8,337 nucleotides of DNA from CAMYLR01 sp039590215 (GCA_039590215.1 JBDHFX010000083.1:1-8337); one strand, 5' to 3'; shown: positions 1-6,800, counted from the first letter of the stretch. Notes: generated by a model from the sequence alone, not told the origin. A program made the numbers and translations.

Positions 1-720
1 GAGGAGAACCACGCGATCTCCTTCGGTGACCGATCCCCGCTCGATCCGCCCGATCGCGATCCGCCCCACGTAACTCGAGTAATCGAGCGTCGAGGTCAAC
101 ATCTGAAACGGCCCGTCGACATCTCCGCTCGGCGCTGGCACCGATCCGACGATCGTCTCGAACAGCAGCGTTAAGCCCTCCGCTTGACCCTCGAGCTCGA
201 GCTTCGCCCAACCATCACGACCGCTCGCGTACAAGAACTTGGCATCGAGTTGGGATTCGGTTGCGTCGAGCTCGAGGAAAAGCTCCAAGACTTCATCGTG
301 GACTTTTTCCGCGCGTTGATCCGGGCGGTCCACCTTGTTGATGACGACCACCGTTGTCAGCCCCAGCTCGAGCGCCTTTCGAGTAACGAACCGCGTCTGG
401 GGCATAGGCCCCTCGGCGGCATCAACGAGGAGCAGCACTCCATCGACCATTCTGAGGATACGCTCCACCTCGCCACCGAAATCGCGGTGCCCCGGGGTGT
501 CGACGATGTTGATCTTGGTCTCACCCCACCGGACCGCTGTGTTTTTGGACAGGATCGTGATGCCGCGCTCGCGCTCGAGCGGATTCGAGTCCATCACCCG
601 CTCCGCGACGTGCTCATGCGCGCTGAAGGCGCCCGCTTGCCGCAGCATGTGGTCGACCAGGGTCGTCTTGCCGTGATCGACGTGCGCGATGATCGCGACG
701 TTCCTGAGTTGAGTCGTCAA
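1..720 (-). CDS. typA: Translational GTPase TypA/BipA, N-terminal part (3' end outside window)
   Basis: This is the N-terminal 240 residues of TypA/BipA, a ribosome-binding GTPase of the EF-G/LepA class involved in ribosome assembly and stress or low-temperature growth. The G-domain motifs are all readable on the minus strand: P-loop AHVDHGKT (residues 12-19), switch I RGITI with the conserved Thr (52-56), DTPGH (74-78) and NKVD (128-131). The stretch AEGPMPQTRFV (102-112) is typical of TypA rather than EF-G or LepA. The last visible part (about 200-240) is the start of the second beta-barrel domain. I chose TTG at 720-718 as the start. It places a GAGG ribosome binding site five bases upstream and gives LRNVAIIAHVDHGKTTLVD at the position where E. 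coli BipA begins its own version. The gene diverges from the protease gene at 894. No defect is visible; the C-terminal half is missing only because the window ends. Confidence 0.96.
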   Translation of the reverse strand, partial: MTTQLRNVAIIAHVDHGKTTLVDHMLRQAGAFSAHEHVAERVMDSNPLERERGITILSKNTAVRWGETKINIVDTPGHRDFGGEVERILRMVDGVLLLVDAAEGPMPQTRFVTRKALELGLTTVVVINKVDRPDQRAEKVHDEVLELFLELDATESQLDAKFLYASGRDGWAKLELEGQAEGLTLLFETIVGSVPAPSGDVDGPFQMLTSTLDYSSYVGRIAIGRIERGSVTEGDRVVLL

Positions 721-735
721 GCGTGCCTCGCGTTT

Positions 736-765
736 TTTGTAAAGGGACGGCCGGAGAGGGTTCAA
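736..765 (-). promoter_or_regulatory. Weak sigma70-like promoter candidate for typA
   Basis: Reading the minus strand, TTGAAC (765-760) and TACAAA (741-736) are separated by 18 bp. Each hexamer matches four of six consensus bases. The transcript would start only about 10 nt before the TTG start codon and barely include its ribosome binding site, so this is a tentative call. The rest of the 173-bp divergent gap (721-893) holds nothing else I recognise; no clear promoter is visible for the protease gene. Confidence 0.22.
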
Positions 766-893
766 AACTAGCCATTTGATTGCAAAAAGACCAGGCCGGT
801 CGCGCGTGATGGCGCCTTTCTGGAACGCGACCGAGAATGGAGTTAAGGTCAACTCTCTCTATCCAGCGCATCGCTTTCCCATCGGGGGGCCCC

Positions 894-1481
894 ATGAGAC
901 GTCTTCTCCTCGTTCCGTTGGCCGCTTTCTCGATCGCCTCGTGTGGCGAATCCAGTGCTCCGACTTCCCCATCCCGAACCGAGCTCGCCCTGTCCGGAGC
1001 GACCGACGTGATCGTCGTCCTCCATCGAGGGTTCGCTACGGACAGGGGGGCAGCCAACCATGCGCGCGCTGCGGCCGTCGCACACGAGTTTGGTCTCACC
1101 GCCCGACATACTTATGGAACCGCTCTATTTGGCTTCTCGGCCGCTGTTCCGGCCGGGCGCCTGGAAGCTCTTCGACGTGATCCCCGCGTAGCATCGGTAG
1201 AGCTCGACGAAACGCACATGATCGACATCCAGGAACTTCCAACCGGGATCGATCGCACCGAGGCCGACCTGAGATTCCCCGCCTTTGGCAACGACGCGGT
1301 CTCGCTTCAACTCCCGTTCGACGTCGCGATCCTCGACACCGGCATCGATCCAAACCATCCGGATCTCAATGTCGCCGGCGGGAGAAACTTCAGCGGCGGG
1401 AACAAGCAAAAGTGGACGGATAAGAACGGTCACGGAACCCACGTCGCCCGGTGTTCGGGTCTGGGGGTTCAAGGTTTGTAA
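894..1481 (+). CDS. S8 protease, 5' fragment: lipoprotein signal, propeptide, Asp/His half of catalytic domain
   Basis: This is the translatable first part (195 aa) of the disrupted protease. ATG 894 is preferred over the in-frame ATG at 837 because it starts a clean lipoprotein signal peptide: MRR, a hydrophobic stretch, and lipobox IASC with the lipidated Cys at residue 17. A G-run at 884-889 could serve as ribosome binding site, at close spacing. Residues 18-37 are a Ser/Thr/Pro-containing linker. Residues 38 to about 108 (DVIVVLHRGF ... DPRVASVELDE) are an inhibitor I9 propeptide, the intramolecular chaperone removed on maturation. The catalytic domain then begins, with Asp148 (ILDTG) and His180 (HGTH). 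From about residue 187 the frame is wrong and the protein ends after some eight unrelated residues. The fragment alone cannot be an active protease, since it lacks Ser and the substrate-binding strands. Confidence 0.85.
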   Translation: MRRLLLVPLAAFSIASCGESSAPTSPSRTELALSGATDVIVVLHRGFATDRGAANHARAAAVAHEFGLTARHTYGTALFGFSAAVPAGRLEALRRDPRVASVELDETHMIDIQELPTGIDRTEADLRFPAFGNDAVSLQLPFDVAILDTGIDPNHPDLNVAGGRNFSGGNKQKWTDKNGHGTHVARCSGLGVQGL

Positions 1482-2817
1482 CGATGGTGGCTTGTGCTCG
1501 ACCAGCGCGCGCGTCGCGGGCATGGATTGGGTCGCCTCCAAGAAGGCCGATTTCAAGGCCGGTCGATCCGGCGGGATCGACTTTGTGTCGGTTAACATGA
1601 GCATCAGCTTCCCGGGCGATGCTCAACCGTGCTCCGCGTCCTCCGGGGCGCTCCATCAAGCTGCCTGCGCGATGATCGACGAGGGCGTCGTATTGGCGAT
1701 GTCGGCCGGCAACGACGGCGCGCTCAAGCAGGCTTGGCCCGAGCCATTTGTCGTGTCCGCGCTTGCCGATTTCGACGGCAAAGCCGGCGGGGCAGCCGCG
1801 AGCACGTGTCGGTTTGACTTCGACGACACGCTGGCGGATTTCAGCAACTTCGGATCAACGATCGATATCGCCGCGCCGGGCGTTTGCATCGTGTCAACTT
1901 GGCCTGGCGGCGGAACTGCAACGTTGAACGGAACGTCGATGGCCTCGCCGCACGTTGCCGGAGCGGTCGCGCTGTACCTGCACGCTACGGGCAACTCCCC
2001 GGCGATCGACGGCGCGGACGTGGGCGCGATCAAGACGGCGCTGATCACCGCGGCCACGCCTCAAGGCGACGCGTGCGGGTACACGAACGAACACGCCGCT
2101 CAGGGCTCCAACGAACCGCTGCTCTTTCTCAACGCGGGAGTTTTTGGCGGCGATGGCACATGCACCATCGATGGCAGCGGTCCGCCGCCGGATGGTTCCC
2201 CTTCGGTCACCATCACCGACCCGGCGAACGGGTCGACGGTTTACGGCATCGTCACCGTCGAAGCTTCCGCCGTCGACGACGGCGGTGTCTCGCAGGTCGA
2301 GTTTTTTGTCGACAGCAGCAGCATCGGCATTGATACCAGCGCCATCGACGGCTACTCGGCTCAGTGGGATACCTCGAGCCACGCGGACGGCGCGTCGGCC
2401 ACGGTTCGCGCGGTCGCTACCGACGGCGGCGGTAGAACCGGCAACGACGCCGTCTCCGTGACCGTCAACAACGCGTCAGCCGAAGTGCACGTTGGAGATC
2501 TCCTCGGCGTTAAGGTGCGCGGCGGATCGAGATGGCGGGCGGACGTGACGATCACCGTGCACGACCACCTTCATAACCCGATCGATGGGGCCCTGGTGAC
2601 CGGTGACTGGAGTGGCGGTGCTAGCGAACAGGACGACGAGTGCACCACGTGGTCCGTCGGACGGTGTGCCGTCGGCAGCCCGAGCATGAAGAACGGGGTG
2701 CCCAGCGTGACGTTCACCGTCGAATCCGTGCAGTATGGCAGCGTCACCTACAACGCCGACGCCAACCACGATCCCGGCGGCGACAGCGACGGGACGACGG
2801 TCACCGTAAATAAGTAA
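1447..2817 (+). CDS. S8 protease, 3' fragment: Asn/Ser half of catalytic domain plus two C-terminal beta domains
   Basis: This is the second frame of the disrupted protease. Homology begins at PGVRVWGFKV (1447); the frame is open further upstream (to at least 1285) but that part is not protease-like. The first ATG after the break is at 1522. The catalytic half has GMDWV, the oxyanion-hole SAGND (1705-1719), APGVCIV (1873-1893) and the Ser motif LNGTSMASPHVAG (1924-1962). Many Cys residues (for example VCNDGGLC and ASTC) suggest disulphides and an exported protein. Codons 2200-2475 resemble a bacterial Ig-like domain (VTITDPANGSTV ... VEFFVD ... AVATDGGG). Codons 2485-2814 resemble a C-terminal module I recall from secreted proteins of several environmental phyla: VHVGDL, ADVTITVHD, a Cys pair, then ANHDPGGDSDGTTVTV near the end. 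No start codon has a convincing ribosome binding site at the break, so separate translation is doubtful. Confidence 0.8.
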   Translation, partial: PGVRVWGFKVCNDGGLCSTSARVAGMDWVASKKADFKAGRSGGIDFVSVNMSISFPGDAQPCSASSGALHQAACAMIDEGVVLAMSAGNDGALKQAWPEPFVVSALADFDGKAGGAAASTCRFDFDDTLADFSNFGSTIDIAAPGVCIVSTWPGGGTATLNGTSMASPHVAGAVALYLHATGNSPAIDGADVGAIKTALITAATPQGDACGYTNEHAAQGSNEPLLFLNAGVFGGDGTCTIDGSGPPPDGSPSVTITDPANGSTVYGIVTVEASAVDDGGVSQVEFFVDSSSIGIDTSAIDGYSAQWDTSSHADGASATVRAVATDGGGRTGNDAVSVTVNNASAEVHVGDLLGVKVRGGSRWRADVTITVHDHLHNPIDGALVTGDWSGGASEQDDECTTWSVGRCAVGSPSMKNGVPSVTFTVESVQYGSVTYNADANHDPGGDSDGTTVTVNK

Positions 2818-2857
2818 GCAGGCTAGCCCACCGAGGACTCAGGAAGCGAAGCCACGC

Positions 2858-3526
2858 TTGAGTCAGCAAAGCACCACGCAACGGGGCGAGGTGGAGGAAA
2901 GACTCCGGCTCCTGCACCGGGGACGGCAACTCGAGGTCTTCACGGTCGCGTGGAACTCCGCCGAGGGCGTCGTCAGTATCGTTTTCGCGCTACTCGCCGG
3001 GAGCGTCGCGCTGATCGGTTTCGGGATCGACAGCCTGATCGAGACGTCGTCGGGACTGGTACTCCTATGGCGCCTCCAGACGCGGCGCGACATGGAATCT
3101 GCTGAGCGCGCGGAAGCGGTCGCGCTGCGCCTGGTCGGATTATCGTTCATGGCGCTCGCCGCCTACATCGCGTTCGAGTCGATGGCGGCACTGGTGAGGC
3201 AGGAGCCGCCGGGAGCCAGTATCGGGGGGATCGTCATCGCGATCCTATCGCTCATCATCATGCCGATTCTAGCCAGGGCGAAGCGGCGAGTGGCAGCAGC
3301 AATCGAGAGCCGCGCCCTTCACGCCGATTCGATTCAGACCGACATCTGCATGATCCTCTCCGCGATCCTACTCGTCGGCCTGGGTTTCAACGCCGCGCTT
3401 GGATGGTGGTGGGCGGATCCAGTTGCTGGTCTAGTGATGGTTCCGCTGATCGCACGTGAGGGGATCAGGGCACTGCGCGGCGAGCGATGCGAGGAGCTAC
3501 CCGAAATCGGCTCCGCGGCGGGATAG
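2858..3526 (+). CDS. Compact CDF-like cation transporter (transmembrane domain only)
   Basis: A 222-aa membrane protein related to the cation diffusion facilitator family, which exports divalent metals such as Zn or Mn using the proton gradient. Six likely helices lie at about 28-46, 48-72, 88-112, 120-140, 163-183 and 186-202. The helix 2 motif GFGIDSLIET has Asp58 and Glu62 where YiiP has two Asp ligands. Before helix 5 comes SRALHADSIQTD (151-162), with His155, Asp157 and Asp162, followed by WWWADPVAGLVMVP, a strong family signature. The protein ends about 20 residues after the last helix, so it lacks the usual cytoplasmic domain and resembles the short TMEM163-like branch; the substrate cannot be named. 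Start TTG 2858 follows AGGAAG (2841-2846) at 11-nt spacing; GTG 2891 is a possible in-frame alternative. It lies 40 bp after the protease. Its last 30 bp overlap the 3' end of the convergent P450. Confidence 0.85.
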   Translation: MSQQSTTQRGEVEERLRLLHRGRQLEVFTVAWNSAEGVVSIVFALLAGSVALIGFGIDSLIETSSGLVLLWRLQTRRDMESAERAEAVALRLVGLSFMALAAYIAFESMAALVRQEPPGASIGGIVIAILSLIIMPILARAKRRVAAAIESRALHADSIQTDICMILSAILLVGLGFNAALGWWWADPVAGLVMVPLIAREGIRALRGERCEELPEIGSAAG

Positions 3527-5020
3527 CGCAATCCGAAACTCCGAACTCGGCCGCCAGTGGTTCCAATGTCGGTTCCCCCGCTCGGGCGCACCGTCGGCCA
3601 CAACCCGCACGTCGAAATCGCGCGCCAATACGTCGACAAAGGCTCGGCTCACGAACAACGTCAGCTGCGCTCCTAAACACGCGTGTTGATCCAGCCCGAA
3701 CGGCGAAAACTCATTTGAGGAAAACCGGCGATTAACAAAGCGCGTGGGATCAAACACTTCAGGTCGGTCGAACGGCGGGTCCTGCCTGTGCGCCTCGGCC
3801 ACGCAGATCCGGGTAAACCACCCCCTCGGAATCTCGAAGCCATCGACCTCGATTGGCCGCGTGACAATTCGGTAGACGTACTCGCTTTGAGCCAACCGGA
3901 GAGTCTCGAACACGACGCACTCGTTGAGCTCATCGACACGATCATCGTCGCCGCGTGCGCCACGAATCATCTCGATCGACTCGGGACTGCCGGCGAGATT
4001 CTTCAGGGTCCACATGAGTAAACCGCCGATGCTGTCTCTGGAGGCCTCGAGTAGCAGCAACAGATTCCCGATCGCGGTTGAATCGGTGCCGGCCCCAGGC
4101 TTCAGGCACAGGATCCCACCCAAGACCGAGGAGTGATCGGCATGTGCAGCCAAGCCGCTGTTACTGCGCTCGCGGATCAGCTTCTCGAACGTCTGCAACG
4201 CGCGGCGTGCTCTGGGGCTGGCTCTGCCTATGGTGTCCCCGGATCCGATGCCACGACAGCAGCCTTCAATCACGCCTCGATCAGAGGGTTCGATCAGATC
4301 ACCGAAGTAGATCCGCAGCAGCACCGTGAACATGAGTCGCTCGATTGAGCGGCGCGGGTCGATGCCGTCGTGTGACACCGCGTCGCTGGCGGCGGCCAGC
4401 TCGGCCAACTCTCGACGGGCCGCATCCCGCATAAGCTCTCGATTCGCCTCTAGCACACCTTCGGAGAACGCCGTTCGAAACAGCTGAGAGTAGACAGCGT
4501 AATCGTCGGGTTTCATGTAGCGGATAAACCCACGTGGGATCTCGGCGCTGATCGGCAGCGGGGCGAGCATGAGGTTGTCGGCCTCGCGCTTGAGGAGTTC
4601 CCGCCCTTTGCCGATGTCCACGATACAGACGACTGGCCTATGGAACTGAGCCATCTTGAACACCCTACCGTGGCGCTGAACCTGGCCCGCGTAGAAGCTT
4701 CGATCTACGATGGCATCGAGGGAGTTCTTGAGGCCCAGGGAGCCAGGTGGTCGAGAGCGGTTTCGACCAAAGCCGGGACGGGAGCGCCATGCGAAGAATG
4801 CAACCGAGATCGCGGCGGCGATCGAGGTCGACCGCAGGACAATCGGCGAGCGAGCTGCAGCCCAGATCACAACAGCCAGGGCGGCGATTCCGAGCACAAC
4901 GAAGACCGCTGCGAGCCGAGGCTGTTCGCGCAACTCTCGACGGGCGGCTGGCATCGTCAGAATCCGCAGCGCCAACATCGCCGCGACCAACAGAACACCG
5001 AGCTCCAAGGCACGCTCCAT
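3497..5020 (-). CDS. Cytochrome P450 with N-terminal triple membrane anchor
   Basis: A 507-aa heme-thiolate monooxygenase. The heme-binding motif is FSPFGLDQHACLG (438-450) with axial ligand Cys448. The helix K motif ETLR has Glu372 and Arg375, and FDPTRF (423-428) gives the third residue of the ERR triad. The helix I segment is LLLEASRDSIGG (322-333): the usual A/G-G-x-D/E-T becomes A-S-R-D-S, so Gly is Ser and Thr is Ser. That could alter oxygen activation or mean a special substrate. Residues 1-80 hold three hydrophobic stretches (about 6-22, 37-56, 65-79), so the enzyme should be membrane bound; soluble P450s, the common form in bacteria, start near residue 85 here. No ferredoxin or reductase gene is visible beside it. 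ATG 5020 has no clear ribosome binding site; Met15 and Met23 are alternatives. It diverges from the deacetylase and overlaps the transporter at its 3' end. Substrate unknown. Confidence 0.93.
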   Translation of the reverse strand: MERALELGVLLVAAMLALRILTMPAARRELREQPRLAAVFVVLGIAALAVVIWAAARSPIVLRSTSIAAAISVAFFAWRSRPGFGRNRSRPPGSLGLKNSLDAIVDRSFYAGQVQRHGRVFKMAQFHRPVVCIVDIGKGRELLKREADNLMLAPLPISAEIPRGFIRYMKPDDYAVYSQLFRTAFSEGVLEANRELMRDAARRELAELAAASDAVSHDGIDPRRSIERLMFTVLLRIYFGDLIEPSDRGVIEGCCRGIGSGDTIGRASPRARRALQTFEKLIRERSNSGLAAHADHSSVLGGILCLKPGAGTDSTAIGNLLLLLEASRDSIGGLLMWTLKNLAGSPESIEMIRGARGDDDRVDELNECVVFETLRLAQSEYVYRIVTRPIEVDGFEIPRGWFTRICVAEAHRQDPPFDRPEVFDPTRFVNRRFSSNEFSPFGLDQHACLGAQLTLFVSRAFVDVLARDFDVRVVADGAPERGNRHWNHWRPSSEFRIALSRRGADFG

Positions 5021-5021
5021 G
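5007..5021 (+). promoter_or_regulatory. Ribosome binding site of the deacetylase and shared divergent start codons (CATG)
   Basis: AAGG at 5007-5010 lies eight bases before ATG 5019-5021 and supports that start for the deacetylase. The bases CATG at 5018-5021 also contain, on the other strand, the P450 start codon (5020-5018), so the two start codons share two base pairs. If both are right there is no intergenic DNA here, and each promoter must lie inside the opposite gene. Confidence 0.55.
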
Positions 5022-5804
5022 AGCGAAAACTGGCATCCGACGCCTAGTCTCGGCCACCTGCCGATCCTGACCTTTCACGGCTTTGCCACGCCCGCTTCCA
5101 CGATCTCGTTTCCCCCGTCCGTGCTGCGGGGCGGGCTCGCGCGGCTCGTTAAAAGAGGATACCGGAGCATCGACCTCCTGGACGCCGTGGAACATCTCCG
5201 CATCGGCAACTCGCTGCCCCCAAAAACACTCGTAATCACGATCGATGACGGTTACGAAAGCGTTTACCGCGAGGCGTTCCCGATTCTGCGAGAGCACGCC
5301 ATGACGGCCACCGTTTTTGTGACCACCGGTGATCGGATTGGCCGCGACCCTTCTGATCGGTTTCCGCGGGTGGAGGGTCAACCGATGGTGAGCTGGAGCG
5401 AGCTCGGCGAGATGGTTGCTGCCGGCTTTTCGGTTGGAGCGCACACGCTGACGCACCCCGACCTGACCAGTTTGCCAGTGTCAAAGGCCGAGACGGAGAT
5501 CGTGAGCTCAAAGGCGATACTCGAAGATCGTCTCGGGGTCGGCGTTCGGAGCTTCGCGTACCCCCACGGCAAATACGACCGTCAAACACGTGAGCTCGCC
5601 GTCGAACATTACAGCTGTGCGTGCTCGGATCGGCTCGGCCTACTGACCTGCGGTAGCGATCTCTACGCGCTCGAGAGAGTGGAGATGTACTACTTCAGTC
5701 GGCCGTGGGTCTTCAACCTATTGACCACCCCATTCCTGCCGCCCTACCTCGCGCTCCGAGCGGTGCCGCGCAACGCCCGTCGTGCCTGGACGCGCCCGAG
5801 ATGA
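5019..5804 (+). CDS. Polysaccharide deacetylase (NodB homology, carbohydrate esterase 4 type)
   Basis: A 261-aa metal-dependent deacetylase that removes acetyl groups from N-acetylated (or O-acetylated) sugars of a glycan. It begins with LPILTFHGF (14-22), as in many NodB proteins acting on lipid-linked or surface glycans. Motif 1 is TIDDGYES (74-81), with Asp76 as likely base and Asp77 as metal ligand. Motif 2 is GAHTLTHPDL (140-149), with metal ligands His142 and His146. Motif 3 is FAYPHGKYD (179-187). No signal peptide is visible, so action in the cytoplasm or at the inner face of the membrane is likely. ATG 5019 has AAGG eight bases upstream; the frame is open to 4710, but that part is antisense to P450 and has no deacetylase character. 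The stop codon overlaps the glycosyltransferase start (ATGA, 5801-5804), so the two are probably translationally coupled and act on the same molecule. Exact substrate unknown. Confidence 0.92.
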   Translation: MSENWHPTPSLGHLPILTFHGFATPASTISFPPSVLRGGLARLVKRGYRSIDLLDAVEHLRIGNSLPPKTLVITIDDGYESVYREAFPILREHAMTATVFVTTGDRIGRDPSDRFPRVEGQPMVSWSELGEMVAAGFSVGAHTLTHPDLTSLPVSKAETEIVSSKAILEDRLGVGVRSFAYPHGKYDRQTRELAVEHYSCACSDRLGLLTCGSDLYALERVEMYYFSRPWVFNLLTTPFLPPYLALRAVPRNARRAWTRPR

Positions 5805-6715
5805 ACCCGCCAAGTCCTCGCGTCGCGGCGATCATCGCGACGGTCCACCGGCCCGAGGATGTCGTCATCGCCGTTGAATCCGTGCTGCGCAGCACGTGTT
5901 CGGACTACGAGGTGCACATCATCGATCAGAGCACCGACGAGTTGAGCCGTGAGAGACTGCGTCCGTTCCTGGGTGACCCTCGAGTGCATTACAGCGCGCA
6001 CCCGAGTGGTGGGCTGAGCGCGGCCTTGAATCAGGGCGCTAACCTCACAACGGCCGAGCTGCTCGCGATAACGGGGGACGATTGCACCGTTCGGGAGGAT
6101 TGGCTGGACAAGATCGTCGCGGCGTTCGACGCGCACCCCAACGTCGGCGTCCTCTTCGGCAACGTGCTCCCAGGAGCCTACGCACACGACGACGGGTTCG
6201 TTCCGGGCTGCGTGCTATCGGAAACGGCGCTGATCGATGGCTTGGAAGAGATCGACCGGCTGAGTGGAACGACCGCCAACATGGGGGTGCGGCGATCCGT
6301 CTGGCAGGAGCTTCATGGCTTTGACGAGTCGCTCGGCGTCGGTGCGCCTCTCCGCTCCGCCGAAGACCTCGACCTCACTCTCCGCGCCCTAGCTCGCGGT
6401 TATCAGGTCCTGCAAACGCCGGAGGTCGAGACCACCCATCGATCCCCAACCCTCTGGGCGGACCGGGCGGCCACGATCCGGCGCAACTGGTACGGAAGCG
6501 GCGCCGCTTTCGCCAAATCTCTGAGGCTCGCGCGAATGCCAATGCTGCGTGCCCTGACGCGGCTTTCTCGGCGCTGGGTGGGCGGCGGATCCGAGGTTGC
6601 GGCAACCTACGGACCCAGGCCCGATCGGTTCTCGATGCTGGCCGGCTTCGGGTGGGGTTTCGTCGTCGGGCTCTTCTGGCGCCTTGATCGAAAAACGCGT
6701 CACTTTCGCACTTGA
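5801..6715 (+). CDS. Family 2 (GT-A fold) glycosyltransferase
   Basis: A 304-aa sugar transferase using a nucleotide-sugar donor. The N-terminal strand VAAIIATVHRPED (8-20) opens the GT-A fold. HIIDQSTDE (39-47) corresponds to the nucleotide-binding region and GGLSAALNQG (70-79) is a usual family 2 element. ITGDDCTV (90-97) carries the DXD-type Asp93/Asp94 pair that binds metal and donor. SGTTANMGVRRSVW (155-168) and AEDLDL (187-192) supply acceptor and catalytic residues. The C-terminus (about 277-293) is hydrophobic and may be a single membrane segment, placing the enzyme at the cytoplasmic face. ATG 5801 is chosen because it overlaps the deacetylase stop codon as ATGA and begins right before the first strand; an in-frame ATG at 5705 would add 32 non-family residues lying inside the deacetylase gene. 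The sugar and acceptor cannot be read from sequence. Confidence 0.92.
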   Translation: MNPPSPRVAAIIATVHRPEDVVIAVESVLRSTCSDYEVHIIDQSTDELSRERLRPFLGDPRVHYSAHPSGGLSAALNQGANLTTAELLAITGDDCTVREDWLDKIVAAFDAHPNVGVLFGNVLPGAYAHDDGFVPGCVLSETALIDGLEEIDRLSGTTANMGVRRSVWQELHGFDESLGVGAPLRSAEDLDLTLRALARGYQVLQTPEVETTHRSPTLWADRAATIRRNWYGSGAAFAKSLRLARMPMLRALTRLSRRWVGGGSEVAATYGPRPDRFSMLAGFGWGFVVGLFWRLDRKTRHFRT

Positions 6716-6737
6716 CTTGAGAATGAATTGTATTAGT

Positions 6738-6767
6738 TTGTGCCGGTTCGCTTTCCTTGCTTATCAT
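6738..6767 (+). promoter_or_regulatory. Promoter candidate for the 52-aa ORF
   Basis: TATCAT (6762-6767) matches five of six -10 consensus bases. TTGTGC (6738-6743) is a weak -35 at 18-bp spacing. A second A/T-rich box, TATAAA, lies at 6771-6776 but has no -35 partner. The AT-rich setting supports some promoter activity; the exact boxes are uncertain. Confidence 0.35.
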
Positions 6768-6786
6768 AACTATAAAATTTGTCTGT

Positions 6787-6793
6787 GAGGAGA
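6787..6793 (+). promoter_or_regulatory. Strong Shine-Dalgarno sequence before ATG 6801
   Basis: GAGGAGA sits seven bases before ATG 6801, near-ideal in sequence and spacing. It is among the best ribosome binding sites in the window, comparable to that of the oxidase subunit IIa gene. It is the main reason to take the small ORF seriously. Confidence 0.6.
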
Positions 6794-6800
6794 TACACAA

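Larger units (their letters stand above)
894..2817 (+). pseudogene. Subtilisin-family (S8) secreted lipoprotein protease, disrupted by internal deletion and frame change
   Basis: Read across two frames this is one serine protease gene. The order is lipoprotein signal peptide, I9-type propeptide, S8 catalytic domain, bacterial Ig-like domain and a second beta-rich C-terminal domain. The catalytic triad is complete in the DNA: Asp (ILDTG, codon 1335-1337) and His (HGTH, codon 1431-1433) lie in the first frame, and Ser (GTSMASPH, codon 1936-1938) in the second, with the oxyanion Asn (SAGND) at 1711-1713. The frame changes at about 1443-1449. There HGTHVA runs straight into PGVRVWGFKV, whereas subtilases normally have 11-16 more residues (GTVAAL...GVA) between them. 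So a stretch of 3k+2 bases, roughly 32-50 nt, seems to be missing; this is more than a one-base slip. As written, the product would end at 1481 without the catalytic Ser. About 450 codons after the break remain open, so the lesion is recent or is an assembly error. Confidence 0.85.

Noticed and set aside
184..771. A 195-codon plus-strand reading frame over typA
   Set aside because: It is the antisense of a fully conserved GTPase gene and its translation shows no domain; the long frame follows from GC-rich codon structure.
1443..1482. Programmed ribosomal frameshift in the protease
   Set aside because: There is no slippery heptamer or stop-codon context at the join, and a conserved block of residues is missing, which frameshifting would not explain.
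4710..5018. N-terminal extension of the deacetylase from ATG 4710
   Set aside because: This part lies antisense to the P450 membrane domain, is Arg-rich without family character, and a good start with ribosome binding site exists at 5019.
4665..5456. A 263-codon minus-strand frame spanning P450 start and deacetylase
   Set aside because: It is a shadow in the wrong frame of two well-supported genes; no recognisable protein features.
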